From Rhodococcus sp. P-2 (GTDB lineage Bacteria; Actinomycetota; Actinomycetes; Mycobacteriales; Mycobacteriaceae), in contig NZ_CP066779.1 in assembly GCF_016598535.1 (NCBI RefSeq), positions 3,718,053 to 3,782,052 on the forward strand: a stretch of 64,000 bases of DNA, given 5' to 3'. The notes beneath the pieces are model-generated. The model ran no database searches, was not told the DNA's origin, and worked only from the letters and a program-made list of their open reading frames with translations. Shown in pieces: positions 1-10,105 of this stretch. The translations under genes were made by a program, and so were the position numbers. The first letter of the stretch is position 1. The number at the start of each line of letters is the position of its first letter.

Positions 1-144
1 CCCACGCGCGCGGAATTCGTCCAAAGCCTGGTCGCCCTCGGCGTCATCCTCGTCGCTTACGGCGTGAGAAAGTCTCGTACGCGAAAAACCGGATCGTTCG
101 CCACTGCCTCGGAGAACGCGCACAGCGCTGCGGACACCGTCTGA
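1..144 (+). CDS. C-terminal fragment of a membrane protein (5' end outside window)
   Basis: The frame is open from base 1 to a TGA at 142-144 and gives 47 residues. A hydrophobic stretch near residues 6-22 (FVQSLVALGVILVAYGV) is one membrane helix, followed by a basic segment (RKSRTRK) and a polar tail. This looks like the last helix and cytoplasmic tail of an integral membrane protein that begins upstream. The family cannot be named from so little. The third-position GC bias agrees with a coding frame. The next gene starts 113 bases later on the same strand. Confidence 0.55.
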   Translation, partial: PTRAEFVQSLVALGVILVAYGVRKSRTRKTGSFATASENAHSAADTV

Positions 145-257
145 AACAAGCATCGAGTGAACTCTCTGCTCGATCGGTTGCACTTTCTCCCCGAAAAAAT
201 TCAATACGGTGAAACCGATCGAGCAAAGATTTTCTCTTTGTTCGATTTCAAGGCAAA

Positions 258-1391
258 ATGGACAGCATGCCGAGCCCTGTCATCGCCTCCGAAGGGCACA
301 GTTCTTGGCAAACACTTCACGAATGGTTCAACGAACCGCACGACTACGAGTGGATAAAGCACCAGAGATCCGGACGAGCAATCATTCCGATCTTCCGAAC
401 CTTGCTCGGATTGATGACAGTCATCTTCGGGCTGTCCGCGTTCTACAAATTGATCGGGCCGGATACACCGCCGACGACACCCGGCAAAGCACTTTCGGTT
501 TTCATGATCTGCATGTGTGTGGCAATCGCCGCATGTTGGTTCACACAACCGTTTCCCGGACGCCGGGGCCTGCTCGCATTCGGAATATTCGCAGATCTCG
601 GGATCGCGGCCGCAGTCCTCCTGGTGCCGGATCGCTCGTCCGGGACGTTTGGTTGCATCGTTTTCGCGGTCACCGGAACCTTTGCGACGCTGTTTGTCAG
701 CGCGCGATGGCTTGTCGCTCATGTCGTCTGGTCGACGACTGTCACGACAGTTGTATTTGTTCTTGCCTACTTTCAAGGCGAAGTCGATATCACGACGCTT
801 CTCGCCCGGGGCACAGTTCTTTTCGGAGCTGTCACCCTTGTTCCCATTTTTGCGCACCTGACTTGGCGCACTCTGTACCGCGATGCCCAGTATTCGGATC
901 GTGATCCACTTACCGGGCTGTTCAACCGTCGCGGACTCGAAGGCGCGGTCGGCGATCTCTTCGAGAGCGCCCGAGACGATTCTTCTTCTCTCGCTTTCAT
1001 CGTCGTCGATATCGACAAATTCAAGACGGTGAATGATCTTCACGGCCACGCCGAAGGCGATCATGTCATCAGAAGAACAGCGAACCGATTGAGCACACAT
1101 CTCGGCGAACGCGGAGTCATCGCTCGCACGGGCGGAGAAGAATATCTGGCCGTCATTGCCGGCGATCCCGAATCGACGACCCTGCTGATCGAAGGGATAA
1201 ACGCGGCACTGTCGGATTGTTCCGATGCCATCCCAACAACGGTGAGCGTCGGAGCGGTGATGATGACCGCCGAATCGAAGGCGTGGAGCGGCGGTACTTC
1301 CGCGATCCTGGCAGCGACGAACGTCGCGGATTCGATGATGTATCAAGCGAAAGCGGCAGGCGGTAATACGATCCGCTCGGCTCAGATCTGA
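258..1391 (+). CDS. Membrane-anchored diguanylate cyclase (GGDEF domain)
   Basis: A 377-residue protein with about six N-terminal hydrophobic segments (roughly residues 40-205) and a C-terminal GGDEF domain (about 215-375). The metal-binding motif VDIDKFK and the signature GGEEY (residues 292-296) are present, so c-di-GMP synthesis is likely. The RxxD inhibitory site normally five residues before the signature is absent, so product inhibition through that site is not expected. The chosen ATG has AAGGC a few bases upstream; a second ATG lies three codons in. It ends two bases from the convergent GGDEF-EAL gene. Confidence 0.88.
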   Translation: MDSMPSPVIASEGHSSWQTLHEWFNEPHDYEWIKHQRSGRAIIPIFRTLLGLMTVIFGLSAFYKLIGPDTPPTTPGKALSVFMICMCVAIAACWFTQPFPGRRGLLAFGIFADLGIAAAVLLVPDRSSGTFGCIVFAVTGTFATLFVSARWLVAHVVWSTTVTTVVFVLAYFQGEVDITTLLARGTVLFGAVTLVPIFAHLTWRTLYRDAQYSDRDPLTGLFNRRGLEGAVGDLFESARDDSSSLAFIVVDIDKFKTVNDLHGHAEGDHVIRRTANRLSTHLGERGVIARTGGEEYLAVIAGDPESTTLLIEGINAALSDCSDAIPTTVSVGAVMMTAESKAWSGGTSAILAATNVADSMMYQAKAAGGNTIRSAQI

Positions 1392-1392
1392 T

Positions 1393-3729
1393 TCACAGCC
1401 AGGTCAGTGGGTGGACGCTACGCCCGGTTTCCGTGTCCGTCGCGGCAAGATACACATCGACGCGCTCAGCGGTCAGAGCCTTGCTGATGTGGTAACCCTG
1501 GACAAGGTCACACCCGACCCACTGAACGCGGCGGAACTGCTCGATGGTCTCGACGCCCTCGGCCAACGACTTCATACCCAGGGCCGCAGCCAATTCGACA
1601 ATGGACTTCACGACGGACATCTTCGGATCATCCGAGTCGGTGACCAGCATGCGATCGATCTTGAGGACGTCGATCGGAAGTCTCTGGAGCGTTGCGAAAG
1701 ACGAATAGCCGGTGCCGAAATCGTCGAGTGCGACGGTGACACCGAGTTCACGCAACTTGTAGAGATCGCGGATCGCGCGATCGTCCACAACCCCCGTCTC
1801 GGTGATTTCGAGTTGCAGCAGATGCGGAGGCAGGCCCGATTCAGTCAGAGCCTTCGTCACCATCGCACCGAACTCGCGCGACACCAACTGCACGGGCGAA
1901 ACGTTGACCGAGACACCGATTCCGCTCGGCCATCTCGCGGCGGCAGCGGTCGCCATCGCCATTGCCTGCGCACCGAGGGGGATGATCATTCCGGTTTCCT
2001 CTGCCACCGAGATGAACTGACTCGGCCCGATGAGACCGCGACTCGGATGGTTCCACCGAAGAAGCGCTTCGAAGGCAACCACTTCACCGGTCTGAGTGTC
2101 GACCTGGGGTTGATAGTGGAGGTCGAACTGCCCTTCCTCGATGCCTCTGTCGAGTTCGTGCAGCGCCGTCGCACGCGCCGATGCCCGCGCTCGCAGCAGC
2201 GGCGAGAACTTGCCGACGCGATTGCGCCCCGTCGACTTCGCTTCGTAGAGAGCCAGATCCGCCAGCATCACCAATCCGTCGGCGTCGGTGGAATCCTCCG
2301 GCGCACTGGAGTAACCGATCGTGGCCCGCACTTCGATCCGATTACCTTCGATGAAGAACGGCTCATGCAGCACTTCAAGGTACCGATCGAAAATAGCGCC
2401 GGGATCGTCGCGCGACGACGTGCAGACGATCAGCCCGAATTCGTCGCCGCCCATCCGCGAGCACATGTCTGAACCCACGACCTCGCGCAGGCGTTTCGTG
2501 ACTTCGAGAAGTAGTTGGTCCCCGATCGGATGTCCAAGGGTGTCGTTCACCGATTTGAAGTTGTCGAGGTCGAGAATCCCGACGAGGACCTGCTTCTCCG
2601 GCGCCCGAGAATTGATCGCTTCCTCGAGCGCCACACCGAACGCTCGACGGTTCGGTAATCCGGTCAACGAGTCGGTCGCGGCAAGCCGAAGGATCTCCTG
2701 TTCGTGGACATACCTCTCCGTGATGTCGGAACCGACACCGCGCCAACCCAGAATCACGCCGGATTCGAGGACCCGGGGATTACCGGAAAGGGACCACCAG
2801 CGCCGCTTACCGTCGACGTGCACCGGAACGACGGTGTCCCGGAAAGGGGCACTCGATTCGAGTTTGTCGATCATCTGGGCCGCGGCAGTACGACCCTCCG
2901 GACTCGATGCGATCTGGAGTCTGGTGAGGAGTTGCCCGAAGGTGAGTTGTTGCAACTCGTCCACCGTCATACCGGCGACCTCGGCGAGACGTGCCGAGGT
3001 GTGTGAGAACCGGCCGTTGGTGTCGCACTCCCACAGCCAGTCGCGGGAACCGCCCTCGAAACCGTCGAGCAACAATGCCACAGTCTGACGCTCGGATTCC
3101 GCTTGAAACTCTGCGAGACAACGTCTCTGGAACGAAGCCGACAGATAGACCGCCCCTACAGTGAGCGCAAACATGTAGATGCACAGCTGAATTGCGAGTA
3201 TTCGAAAGTGCGGTTCGGAGTGGACCACGAGAACCGTGAACACGCCGAGTCCGTGAATGTAGATCCAGGTCAAGCTCACCGATCTCAGGCTCGAGAACGT
3301 CACTGTTCCGGCCCCCATGATCCCGGCCATCGTCGCGATCAGAACCAAGTCGCGGAAGACGTCCATGTCGTGAAAGAGCAGAGCGAACAATGTGACGTCG
3401 AGGCTCGCGACCACGATCACTTCGAGAAGCAGACCCACGTAGTCGTAGCGCGGTGTGTGCTTCGACGGTCGCCAGCGCAGCGGTATCCACACTCGAATCG
3501 AATTCGCGAGGACAAGAAAGATCAGGGCACCACCCAGCCACCTGAGGGTTTGACGTCCCGGTGGGACGGTGTAAGCCAAAATCACGACCAAACTCGCCAT
3601 GTATGCGAGGTTGGCGAATGGTGCAACGGCCGCAGCTTCGTCGATCTGACGACGAAACAGGCTGTTACAGTCGGCCTCCGAAGCAGGATCCTGGCGACTC
3701 AATCGACTCAGACGACTCAAACGGTTCAT
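1393..3729 (-). CDS. Membrane sensor with PAS, GGDEF and EAL domains (c-di-GMP turnover)
   Basis: A 778-residue protein. N-terminal membrane helices (about residues 35-205) are followed by a PAS-like sensor segment (WLWECDTNGRFSHTS), a GGDEF domain with intact GGDEF at residues 427-431, and an EAL domain with EALLRWNH beginning at residue 554 and the conserved DDFGTGYSS and KIDR motifs. Both catalytic signatures look intact, so it could make or degrade c-di-GMP; which activity dominates cannot be read from sequence. No RxxD site precedes GGDEF. The extreme N-terminus carries three LSR repeats. It converges on another GGDEF gene, so two c-di-GMP enzymes lie tail to tail. Confidence 0.9.
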   Translation of the reverse strand: MNRLSRLSRLSRQDPASEADCNSLFRRQIDEAAAVAPFANLAYMASLVVILAYTVPPGRQTLRWLGGALIFLVLANSIRVWIPLRWRPSKHTPRYDYVGLLLEVIVVASLDVTLFALLFHDMDVFRDLVLIATMAGIMGAGTVTFSSLRSVSLTWIYIHGLGVFTVLVVHSEPHFRILAIQLCIYMFALTVGAVYLSASFQRRCLAEFQAESERQTVALLLDGFEGGSRDWLWECDTNGRFSHTSARLAEVAGMTVDELQQLTFGQLLTRLQIASSPEGRTAAAQMIDKLESSAPFRDTVVPVHVDGKRRWWSLSGNPRVLESGVILGWRGVGSDITERYVHEQEILRLAATDSLTGLPNRRAFGVALEEAINSRAPEKQVLVGILDLDNFKSVNDTLGHPIGDQLLLEVTKRLREVVGSDMCSRMGGDEFGLIVCTSSRDDPGAIFDRYLEVLHEPFFIEGNRIEVRATIGYSSAPEDSTDADGLVMLADLALYEAKSTGRNRVGKFSPLLRARASARATALHELDRGIEEGQFDLHYQPQVDTQTGEVVAFEALLRWNHPSRGLIGPSQFISVAEETGMIIPLGAQAMAMATAAAARWPSGIGVSVNVSPVQLVSREFGAMVTKALTESGLPPHLLQLEITETGVVDDRAIRDLYKLRELGVTVALDDFGTGYSSFATLQRLPIDVLKIDRMLVTDSDDPKMSVVKSIVELAAALGMKSLAEGVETIEQFRRVQWVGCDLVQGYHISKALTAERVDVYLAATDTETGRSVHPLTWL
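3695..3721. repeat. Three tandem 9-bp units inside the start of the GGDEF-EAL gene
   Basis: Units CGACTCAAT, CGACTCAGA and CGACTCAAA are adjacent and encode the LSRLSRLSR stretch at residues 4-12 of the GGDEF-EAL protein. Because the unit is 9 bp, copy changes would alter length without breaking the frame. Confidence 0.7.
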
Positions 3730-3966
3730 CGGCGAGGCATCCCGGCATCTGCGCAGGCTCCATCAGCGGGCGTCGAATCCGCTCGCCTGGCCATCCGAAC
3801 CTCCCCTGGCTCCCCACCGAACCCTTATCCGGTGAAACGTCAGTGTTTCAGACTCGCTGCTTGTTTCCTTCACAACGGTAGCCATCTGACGAATCGATTG
3901 TGCGCAGATCACTATATCCAGAGGTCGATCTCTCGATCCTCCAGGTCGATCTGCGATTGCTGATTC

Positions 3967-5589
3967 TTAGCTCGTCGCACGTTTGTCGCCGATGGCTACC
4001 CGGGGGATGCGAGCGGTCGGGAACAACGCGGCGATTGCGAGCAGCGCTGCCACTGCAAAGGCGACACGGAGAGCGTCCAGCCTGGCATCTTCGTTCACAT
4101 TCACGATCGCATCCGCCGTGGATTCGTCGACGCCGGCATCACTGAGAGCAGATCGAAGTTGCGTCGTCGACAGGAACGGCACACCCGAAGCCATGTCGGT
4201 GCTCGCTTGCTGCTGCACCGATACCGGAACTGCCGGATTGTTCTCGATTCCGACAATCGCAGACGTCGTGAGGGTGGCGATGAGAACCGATCCGATGAGC
4301 GCGGTCCCCAAGGATGCGCCCAGGTTAGTTGCGGTGTTCTGCAACCCGCCGACCTCGGTGCTGCGATCGTCCGGAACCGCCGACACCGTGACCGCGCCGA
4401 GCTGTGAGGACAGACATCCCAAGCCGAATCCCATGAACAGCATGGGAATCATCACGACCGCCGCGTTCGCGCCGGGATCCATGCCCGCCACGAGCATCAA
4501 GATGCCGAAGATCATGACCAACAAACCGACTCGAACAACCCGCCGCGGGTTCGCTGTAGGCAGCAGCTTCGGAATACCGATCGCAGCCAACACGAGCGCC
4601 GCCGACAGCGGCAGGATGCGCACTCCTGTCTCGAGGGCGCTGAGCTCGAGAACGACGGACAAGAACAACGGGACCGCGAAGAACACGCCCGCCTGCACCA
4701 GAAACTGCGCGAAGAACATGGAAAGTCCGCCACTGAGCTCGCGGTTCCGCAGCATGGCCGGATCGAGCAACGGCTCCTTCCCCGCAGCGGCCAGGCGCCC
4801 CTCCCAGCGCAGGAACCCGTAGACGACCAGGAGACCGACGATCAGAAGCCACACCACCGGGGACAATCCGACCAACTGCGGTCCATCGGGTTTGGCCTGC
4901 ACCCATCCCCACTCGCTCGAACGCAATACACCGAAAACGATCATGCCCAGTCCCACCACGGACAGGATCGATCCGACGTAATCGAGACGCGACTTCGACG
5001 GTGGGACGTCGACCACCTTGCTGAGCACCAGCAGGATGAGGACAACGATCACGACTTCGCCGACGAACACGTAACGCCAGGATGCGAATGTCGTCGCGGC
5101 GCCGCCGATCAGCGGTCCGACTGCCACAGCCATCGCGCCGGCTGCAGCAACGAGACCGTACGCGGCCGGCCGCTTCTGCGCCGGAAAGTTGGTGGCGACG
5201 AGCGCGACGATCGCCGGCATGATGAGCGCCGCGCCGACGCCTTCGAGGAACGACCATCCGATCAGCAGTACCGCGAGATTGGGGGCGAGCGCCGTTGTCA
5301 GAGAACCTGCGCCGTAGATGACCAAACCCAGTGCGAAGGCTCGGCGACGGCCCATCATCGAACCGACCTTGCTTCCCGTGATCATCAGCGTCGCCATGAC
5401 GAGGGTGTACAGCGTGATCGCGGTTTGAATGCCGGTGATGCTCGTGCCGACGTCCTCGGCGACGGTTGCCATCGAAACGTTCATGACCGAGCTGTCCAGG
5501 GTCATCAGGAATTGGCTGGATGCCAACACCGTGAGAACCAGTCCCGAACCCGCCTGCGTAGTCGAACCAGCAACTTGTCCGTCACCCAT
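3967..5589 (-). CDS. MFS drug exporter, DHA2 / EmrB-QacA type (14 TM)
   Basis: A 540-residue hydrophobic protein, the usual length for 14-helix DHA2 proton-driven exporters. It opens with the family pattern LASSQFLMTLDSSVMNVSMATVAEDVG in helix 1, has an MFS loop 2-3 motif (GSKVGSMMGRRRAFALG), and a motif-C-like region in helix 5 (AVAVGPLIGGAAT). A soluble segment (VNVNEDARLDALR) lies before the last helix, as is common in this group. A multidrug or antiseptic export role is the usual inference; the substrate is unknown. No adjacent TetR/MarR regulator is present. The ATG is preceded by only a weak ribosome-binding site. Confidence 0.85.
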   Translation of the reverse strand: MGDGQVAGSTTQAGSGLVLTVLASSQFLMTLDSSVMNVSMATVAEDVGTSITGIQTAITLYTLVMATLMITGSKVGSMMGRRRAFALGLVIYGAGSLTTALAPNLAVLLIGWSFLEGVGAALIMPAIVALVATNFPAQKRPAAYGLVAAAGAMAVAVGPLIGGAATTFASWRYVFVGEVVIVVLILLVLSKVVDVPPSKSRLDYVGSILSVVGLGMIVFGVLRSSEWGWVQAKPDGPQLVGLSPVVWLLIVGLLVVYGFLRWEGRLAAAGKEPLLDPAMLRNRELSGGLSMFFAQFLVQAGVFFAVPLFLSVVLELSALETGVRILPLSAALVLAAIGIPKLLPTANPRRVVRVGLLVMIFGILMLVAGMDPGANAAVVMIPMLFMGFGLGCLSSQLGAVTVSAVPDDRSTEVGGLQNTATNLGASLGTALIGSVLIATLTTSAIVGIENNPAVPVSVQQQASTDMASGVPFLSTTQLRSALSDAGVDESTADAIVNVNEDARLDALRVAFAVAALLAIAALFPTARIPRVAIGDKRATS

Positions 5590-5646
5590 CGTGCGGGTGT
5601 ACCCGGTGCTCCGCTCTCCGAAGCAGACCGGTCAGTGCTGTTCGAG

Positions 5647-6810
5647 TCAGCGCTGTTCGAGCGTGAGTTGATCCGCCCAGGCCGACACGTCGCCGCGTTC
5701 GAGAGCCACGGCCAGCAGTTCCGGAAATTTGTCCGGCGTGCACGCAAACGCGGGAATCCCGAGGGCACTCAGCGCCGCCGCATTGTCGTGATCGAACGAC
5801 GGCGCCCCTTCGTCCGAGAGCGCCAGCAGAACAACGACTTGCACACCGGAGTTCTTCATGGCGGCCATGCGGCGCAGCATCTCGTTGCGGATACCACCCT
5901 CGTAGAGGTCGGAGATGAGCACGAACATCGACTCGGTAGGCCGCGAGATCAGCGACTGGCTGTATGCGATCGCACGGTTGATGTCGGTGCCCCCACCAAG
6001 TTGGGTTCCGAACAGGACGTCGACGGGGTCGGACAGTTTGTCTGTCAGATCGACGACGGCGGTGTCGAAAACGACGAGCGAAGTCTTCAGTGCCTGCATC
6101 GACGCCAACACCGCGCCGAACACGGATGCGTAAACGACGCTCGACGCCATCGAACCCGATTGATCGATCGCCAGGACCACGTCGCGCTGCACGGATTTCG
6201 ACTTACGGCCGTATCCGACGAGCCGCTCGGGGACGACCGTTCGATACTCCGGCAGGTAGTGCGACAGATTTGCTCGGATGGTTCGATCCCAGTCGATGTC
6301 ACGCAACTTCGGATTCGACGTTCTGGCGGCGCGATTGAGTGCTCCGGTCACCGCGGCCTTCGTTTTCTGAGCGATCCGCTCTTCGACCTCACGAACCACC
6401 TTGCCGACGACCATTCGAGCAGTTGCCTTGCTGGCCTCCGGCATGACCTGGTTCAGGCTCAGAAGCGTCCCGACCAGATGCACATCGGGCTCGACGGCAT
6501 CGAGCAGTTCCGGCTCGAGAAGCAACTGCGCCAAGCCCAGTCGGTCGATAGCGTCCTTCTGCATCACCTGCACCACCGTGCTGGGAAAGTACGTGCGGAT
6601 ATCACCGAGCCACCTGGCGACGGACGGCGCCGACGCCCCCAAACCGGCTGAGCGCCGACGCCCCTTGGTCGGGCCGGACGAGTCGTATAACGCTGCAAGA
6701 GCTGCATCCATTCGACTGTCGCCCGGTTGACCCAGCCCACCCGTCGACTCTTCGGCGGATTCGCCGAGCATCAATCTCCAGCGTCGCAGGCGCTGATCGT
6801 CGTCACTCAT
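5647..6810 (-). CDS. vWA-domain protein, last gene of the MoxR/SWIM operon (YehP-like)
   Basis: 387 residues. The C-terminal half is a von Willebrand A domain with a complete MIDAS: DQSGS from residue 216, the threonine of GGGTD, and the aspartate of ISDLYEGG. The N-terminal half is helical and charged. The start is the ATG at 6808-6810, which overlaps the stop of the upstream gene as ATGA. MoxR-type AAA ATPases usually act with vWA partners, binding a target or a metal-dependent ligand, and the MoxR gene lies two genes upstream. Size and neighbours match E. coli YehP from memory. The function is unestablished. Confidence 0.85.
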   Translation of the reverse strand: MSDDDQRLRRWRLMLGESAEESTGGLGQPGDSRMDAALAALYDSSGPTKGRRRSAGLGASAPSVARWLGDIRTYFPSTVVQVMQKDAIDRLGLAQLLLEPELLDAVEPDVHLVGTLLSLNQVMPEASKATARMVVGKVVREVEERIAQKTKAAVTGALNRAARTSNPKLRDIDWDRTIRANLSHYLPEYRTVVPERLVGYGRKSKSVQRDVVLAIDQSGSMASSVVYASVFGAVLASMQALKTSLVVFDTAVVDLTDKLSDPVDVLFGTQLGGGTDINRAIAYSQSLISRPTESMFVLISDLYEGGIRNEMLRRMAAMKNSGVQVVVLLALSDEGAPSFDHDNAAALSALGIPAFACTPDKFPELLAVALERGDVSAWADQLTLEQR

Positions 6811-8993
6811 GCGCGCACTCCCAGTATCTGCGCAACGACCACCATTGCCGCGCTGCCACGTCGAGCATCGGTCTCCACCGTCGTTTCGACGCGTCGGCCG
6901 CCCCTGACAGCCTGACCGATCGCCCGACGTTCCCCGGATTCGAAAGCTCCGAACGTGCGCCGAAGCAACGGAAGCGTGTCGATGAAATCCTGCTCGCGAA
7001 GGTGACGGACCCAGGTGTCGATCAGTGTGAGCAACGCTCGGTCGTGAACGAGCACAAGCCCTCCTCCGCCGAGAAACCCGTCGACCCACCCGGCCTTGGC
7101 GGTCGGCACGCTGCCCACGGAAAGGGCCCGAGACAATCGCTGGGCTGCAGCGGTTTCCGTGATCGAACCGCTGTCGCGCAGAAGCCGCACCATCCGGCCG
7201 ACGAGTAAACCGTTGACGTCGTCGCGGTCGATCACGCCGGCCATCGCCTGCAACCACCGTGCGCTCGCGTCGCGGTCGTCACGGACCATGACTGCCGCGT
7301 GCACCTTGTCGAGGTGATCGCGAAACTCCTCGGCACTGGGATCGTCCAGACCGGTGACAGCGACTGCGAGGCCGGTGCAAATGCGGATCAACAAGCTGTC
7401 GGCGACGTCGATCAAGGCCGACACGTCGGTACCGCGCACGTCGCCGTACCGCAGCGTTCGGGTCAGCGCGGGCAGCGCCGCCATCAAGTGCGACACGTCA
7501 TGATCCAGTGCCGCAACCGTTTTCACACTTTCCAGCACAGCAGACAAGGCTGCCGGAAGGTTTGCCAGGAGCGAGTTCTCCAGTAGTCCGATCAGTGAGG
7601 CCAGAGTGATGTCCGGCTCGTGAATCTTCGACACGACCCGCGAGGCCGCCGCTTCGGCCACCGTCGTACCCCACAGCGACGCCTCGATCACCGAGACCGA
7701 GAATTCGGGCTTCCACTGCAAAGCCCATGTCTCTCGGAAAGTTCCGGTGGAACGGACCTCACTGTCGGCCGGCGTCCCCCAGTCGATCTCGAGGATCCCC
7801 AGTCGGTGCAGGAACTGGGAACGCTCGACGTCGATGTCGCGTCGCAGGTCCAGATCGAGGTTTTTGGCTCCCGCTTGTTGTTTGAGCCGCAGGGTCTTCG
7901 ATCGTGCGCGCAAATCCGCTTCGAGTGGAACCGTCGGCGTCTCCTCGGGCACCGAACCCAGGGCTTCGCCCACGACGAGTCTTCGCGTGATCAGATCCAG
8001 AAGAACGTCGTTTCCATCGCACATCACCGACCTCGTAGCCTCGGTAACTTCCGACAATCCGGCCAGCGGGCGAGAACGCAGTGCCGCCAACGTATCTGCC
8101 AATCGGACAGCTTCGATGACGTGAGCACTCGAGATCGGGAGATCCTCGTCGCGCAGCACCCGGGCAACTTTGGTGAGCCACCGAGTGATCGTCTTGTCGT
8201 TCGCGGTGAACAGGTGGTGATACCAGCCCGGCGAGGTGATTCCGGCGCCGTAACCCGATGCCGACGAAAGGCGCGAATGCGTCCAGGGAACCCATGTCAG
8301 CGAGGTCTTGACCTTGGACATTCCTTTGAGGATGCGAGCATCGGGAGCCGCTGGCCCCAAGGCTCCGACCAACGCCGGCGCGTGCCACGCCCCGCAGACG
8401 ACGGCAACCCGCTCAGCGCCTCCTTTCAACGTCTTTCGCAGCACCTGACGCATGTACGCTTCGCGATGCGCTGTCTCCTCGTCGATCGGCACTGTCTCAC
8501 GCAGCGCCTCCATCGCCTCGGTGATCGCATCGAAAGAATCTGCGCCCGAGCTCGATTCGATCACCGAATCCCACCAGCGTTCGGTGTCGTCGAACCCCGC
8601 GGCCGACGCCAGTTCAGCCAGAGGATCACCCTCGCGTGTAGTACGAATCCCTTGATCCGCCAACACGTTGAACGCGGGCAGGTCGCAGAACCGTGCCTGG
8701 ACACCGTTGCTCGCAGCCCACTTCAGCGCTTGCCATTCGGGCGAGAACACCGCAAACGGCCAGAATGCCGCCTTCGACGGTTCGCCAGTGGCATACGCCA
8801 GCAGCGCAATCGGCGGTTCCATCGACTCCGATGCCGCCAGCATCACCAACGGGTCTGCATCCGAAGGCCCTTCGATCAGGACTACGTCAGGCGAGAACTC
8901 TTCCAGGCCTTGCCGAACCGAACGAGCAGATCCCGGGCCGTGGTGACGGATTCCGAAGACCCGGACACGCAGGTCCGGAATGGCGATGGTCAC
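6807..8993 (-). CDS. DUF5682 family protein (YehM-like)
   Basis: 728 residues, starting at the GTG at 8991-8993 that overlaps the stop of the MoxR gene as GTGA; a longer reading from 9032 would intrude into the MoxR gene. The N-terminus carries the family-like signature VRVFGIRHHGPGSARSV, followed by VLIEGPSDADP. There are no signal peptide or membrane helices. The protein is cytosolic with alternating helical segments, and no known catalytic motif was seen. The position between a MoxR ATPase and a vWA protein, and the length, fit the enteric YehM family. Biochemical function is unknown. Confidence 0.8.
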   Translation of the reverse strand: MTIAIPDLRVRVFGIRHHGPGSARSVRQGLEEFSPDVVLIEGPSDADPLVMLAASESMEPPIALLAYATGEPSKAAFWPFAVFSPEWQALKWAASNGVQARFCDLPAFNVLADQGIRTTREGDPLAELASAAGFDDTERWWDSVIESSSGADSFDAITEAMEALRETVPIDEETAHREAYMRQVLRKTLKGGAERVAVVCGAWHAPALVGALGPAAPDARILKGMSKVKTSLTWVPWTHSRLSSASGYGAGITSPGWYHHLFTANDKTITRWLTKVARVLRDEDLPISSAHVIEAVRLADTLAALRSRPLAGLSEVTEATRSVMCDGNDVLLDLITRRLVVGEALGSVPEETPTVPLEADLRARSKTLRLKQQAGAKNLDLDLRRDIDVERSQFLHRLGILEIDWGTPADSEVRSTGTFRETWALQWKPEFSVSVIEASLWGTTVAEAAASRVVSKIHEPDITLASLIGLLENSLLANLPAALSAVLESVKTVAALDHDVSHLMAALPALTRTLRYGDVRGTDVSALIDVADSLLIRICTGLAVAVTGLDDPSAEEFRDHLDKVHAAVMVRDDRDASARWLQAMAGVIDRDDVNGLLVGRMVRLLRDSGSITETAAAQRLSRALSVGSVPTAKAGWVDGFLGGGGLVLVHDRALLTLIDTWVRHLREQDFIDTLPLLRRTFGAFESGERRAIGQAVRGGRRVETTVETDARRGSAAMVVVAQILGVRA

Positions 8994-10105
8994 CCGGTGA
9001 CCTCGCGGCAAGCCCGATAGAAGTCGGACCACTCTCCGCGTTCACGCACTACTGCCTCGAGGTACTCGTTCCACACAACCTTGTCTGCGACCGGATCCTT
9101 GATCACCGAACCCAGGATTCCGGCAGCGACATCGGATGCCCGCAGTACGCCGTCCCCGAAATGCGCGGACAGCGCCAAACCGTTGGTGACCACCGAGATC
9201 GCCTCCGCCGTCGACAGAGTTCCGGACGGGGACTTCAACTTGGTGCGGCCGTCCGTGGTCGTGCCTGATCGAAGTTCCCGGAACACGGTGACAACCCGAC
9301 GGATTTCCTCGGCTGCTGCGGGGGTTGTCGGCAATTCCAATGCTGCGCCCAGCTGTTCGACTCGGCGCGCCACGATAGCCACCTCGTCCTCCTCGCTTGC
9401 CGGCAGCGGGAGGACAACGGTATTGAACCGTCGACGCAATGCGGACGACAGATCGTTGACACCACGATCCCGATCGTTGGCGGTAGCGATCAGATTGAAG
9501 CCTTTGGCTGCCTGCACCTCGATGCCCAGTTCCGGCACCGGCAACGTCTTCTCGGAGAGAATGGTGATGAGCGCGTCCTGCACGTCGGCCGGAATACGCG
9601 TCAACTCTTCGACGCGAGCGATCTTCCCGGTTTCCATCGCCGTCATCACGGGAGAAGGCACCAGTGCACCGGCGGTCGGCCCCTCCGAGAGCAGGCGTGC
9701 GTAGTTCCAGCCGTAGCGGATAGCTTCCTCGGGCGTACCCGACGTGCCTTGGACCAGGAGCGTCGACGCACCCGAGATTGCAGCCGAAAGGTGTTCGGAG
9801 ACCCAGGTCTTGGCTGTACCCGGCACGCCCAACAGCAGAAGCGCGCGGTCGGTGGCAAGAGTTGCGACGGCTACTTCCATCAACCGCCGTGGACCGACGT
9901 ACTTCGGCGAAATGACCGTCCCGTCGTCGAGAGTGCCACCAAGCAGATACGTCACCACAGCCCAGGGCGACAAGTTCCACGACGGCGGGCGCGGGCGCGA
10001 ATCTTGCGCGGCCAGCGCTTCGAGTTCGAGCGCGTACTCCTGCTCTGCGTGGGGACGCATCAGCTTTGCCGGTTCCGTGATGGGCACGGTGACGCTGTCA
10101 GTCAT
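8990..10105 (-). CDS. MoxR-type AAA+ ATPase (YehL-like)
   Basis: 371 residues. Walker A is GVPGTAKT at residues 93-100. Walker B is degenerate, around KIARVEELTRIPADVQ, and the sensor-1 region is FNLIATANDRD. An arginine-rich segment (LSSALRRRFNTVVLPLP) follows, as in MoxR proteins. It should hydrolyse ATP and remodel a partner, probably with the vWA protein encoded two genes downstream. The ATG overlaps the upstream stop as ATGA, and its own stop overlaps the next start as GTGA. The family is known for chaperone-like maturation of protein complexes; the substrate here is unknown. Confidence 0.88.
   Translation of the reverse strand: MTDSVTVPITEPAKLMRPHAEQEYALELEALAAQDSRPRPPSWNLSPWAVVTYLLGGTLDDGTVISPKYVGPRRLMEVAVATLATDRALLLLGVPGTAKTWVSEHLSAAISGASTLLVQGTSGTPEEAIRYGWNYARLLSEGPTAGALVPSPVMTAMETGKIARVEELTRIPADVQDALITILSEKTLPVPELGIEVQAAKGFNLIATANDRDRGVNDLSSALRRRFNTVVLPLPASEEDEVAIVARRVEQLGAALELPTTPAAAEEIRRVVTVFRELRSGTTTDGRTKLKSPSGTLSTAEAISVVTNGLALSAHFGDGVLRASDVAAGILGSVIKDPVADKVVWNEYLEAVVRERGEWSDFYRACREVTG

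Noticed and set aside
201-1346. Long minus-strand open frame opposite the GGDEF gene
   Set aside because: Arginine/cysteine-rich shadow translation without domain content; the plus-strand frame has clear GGDEF motifs.
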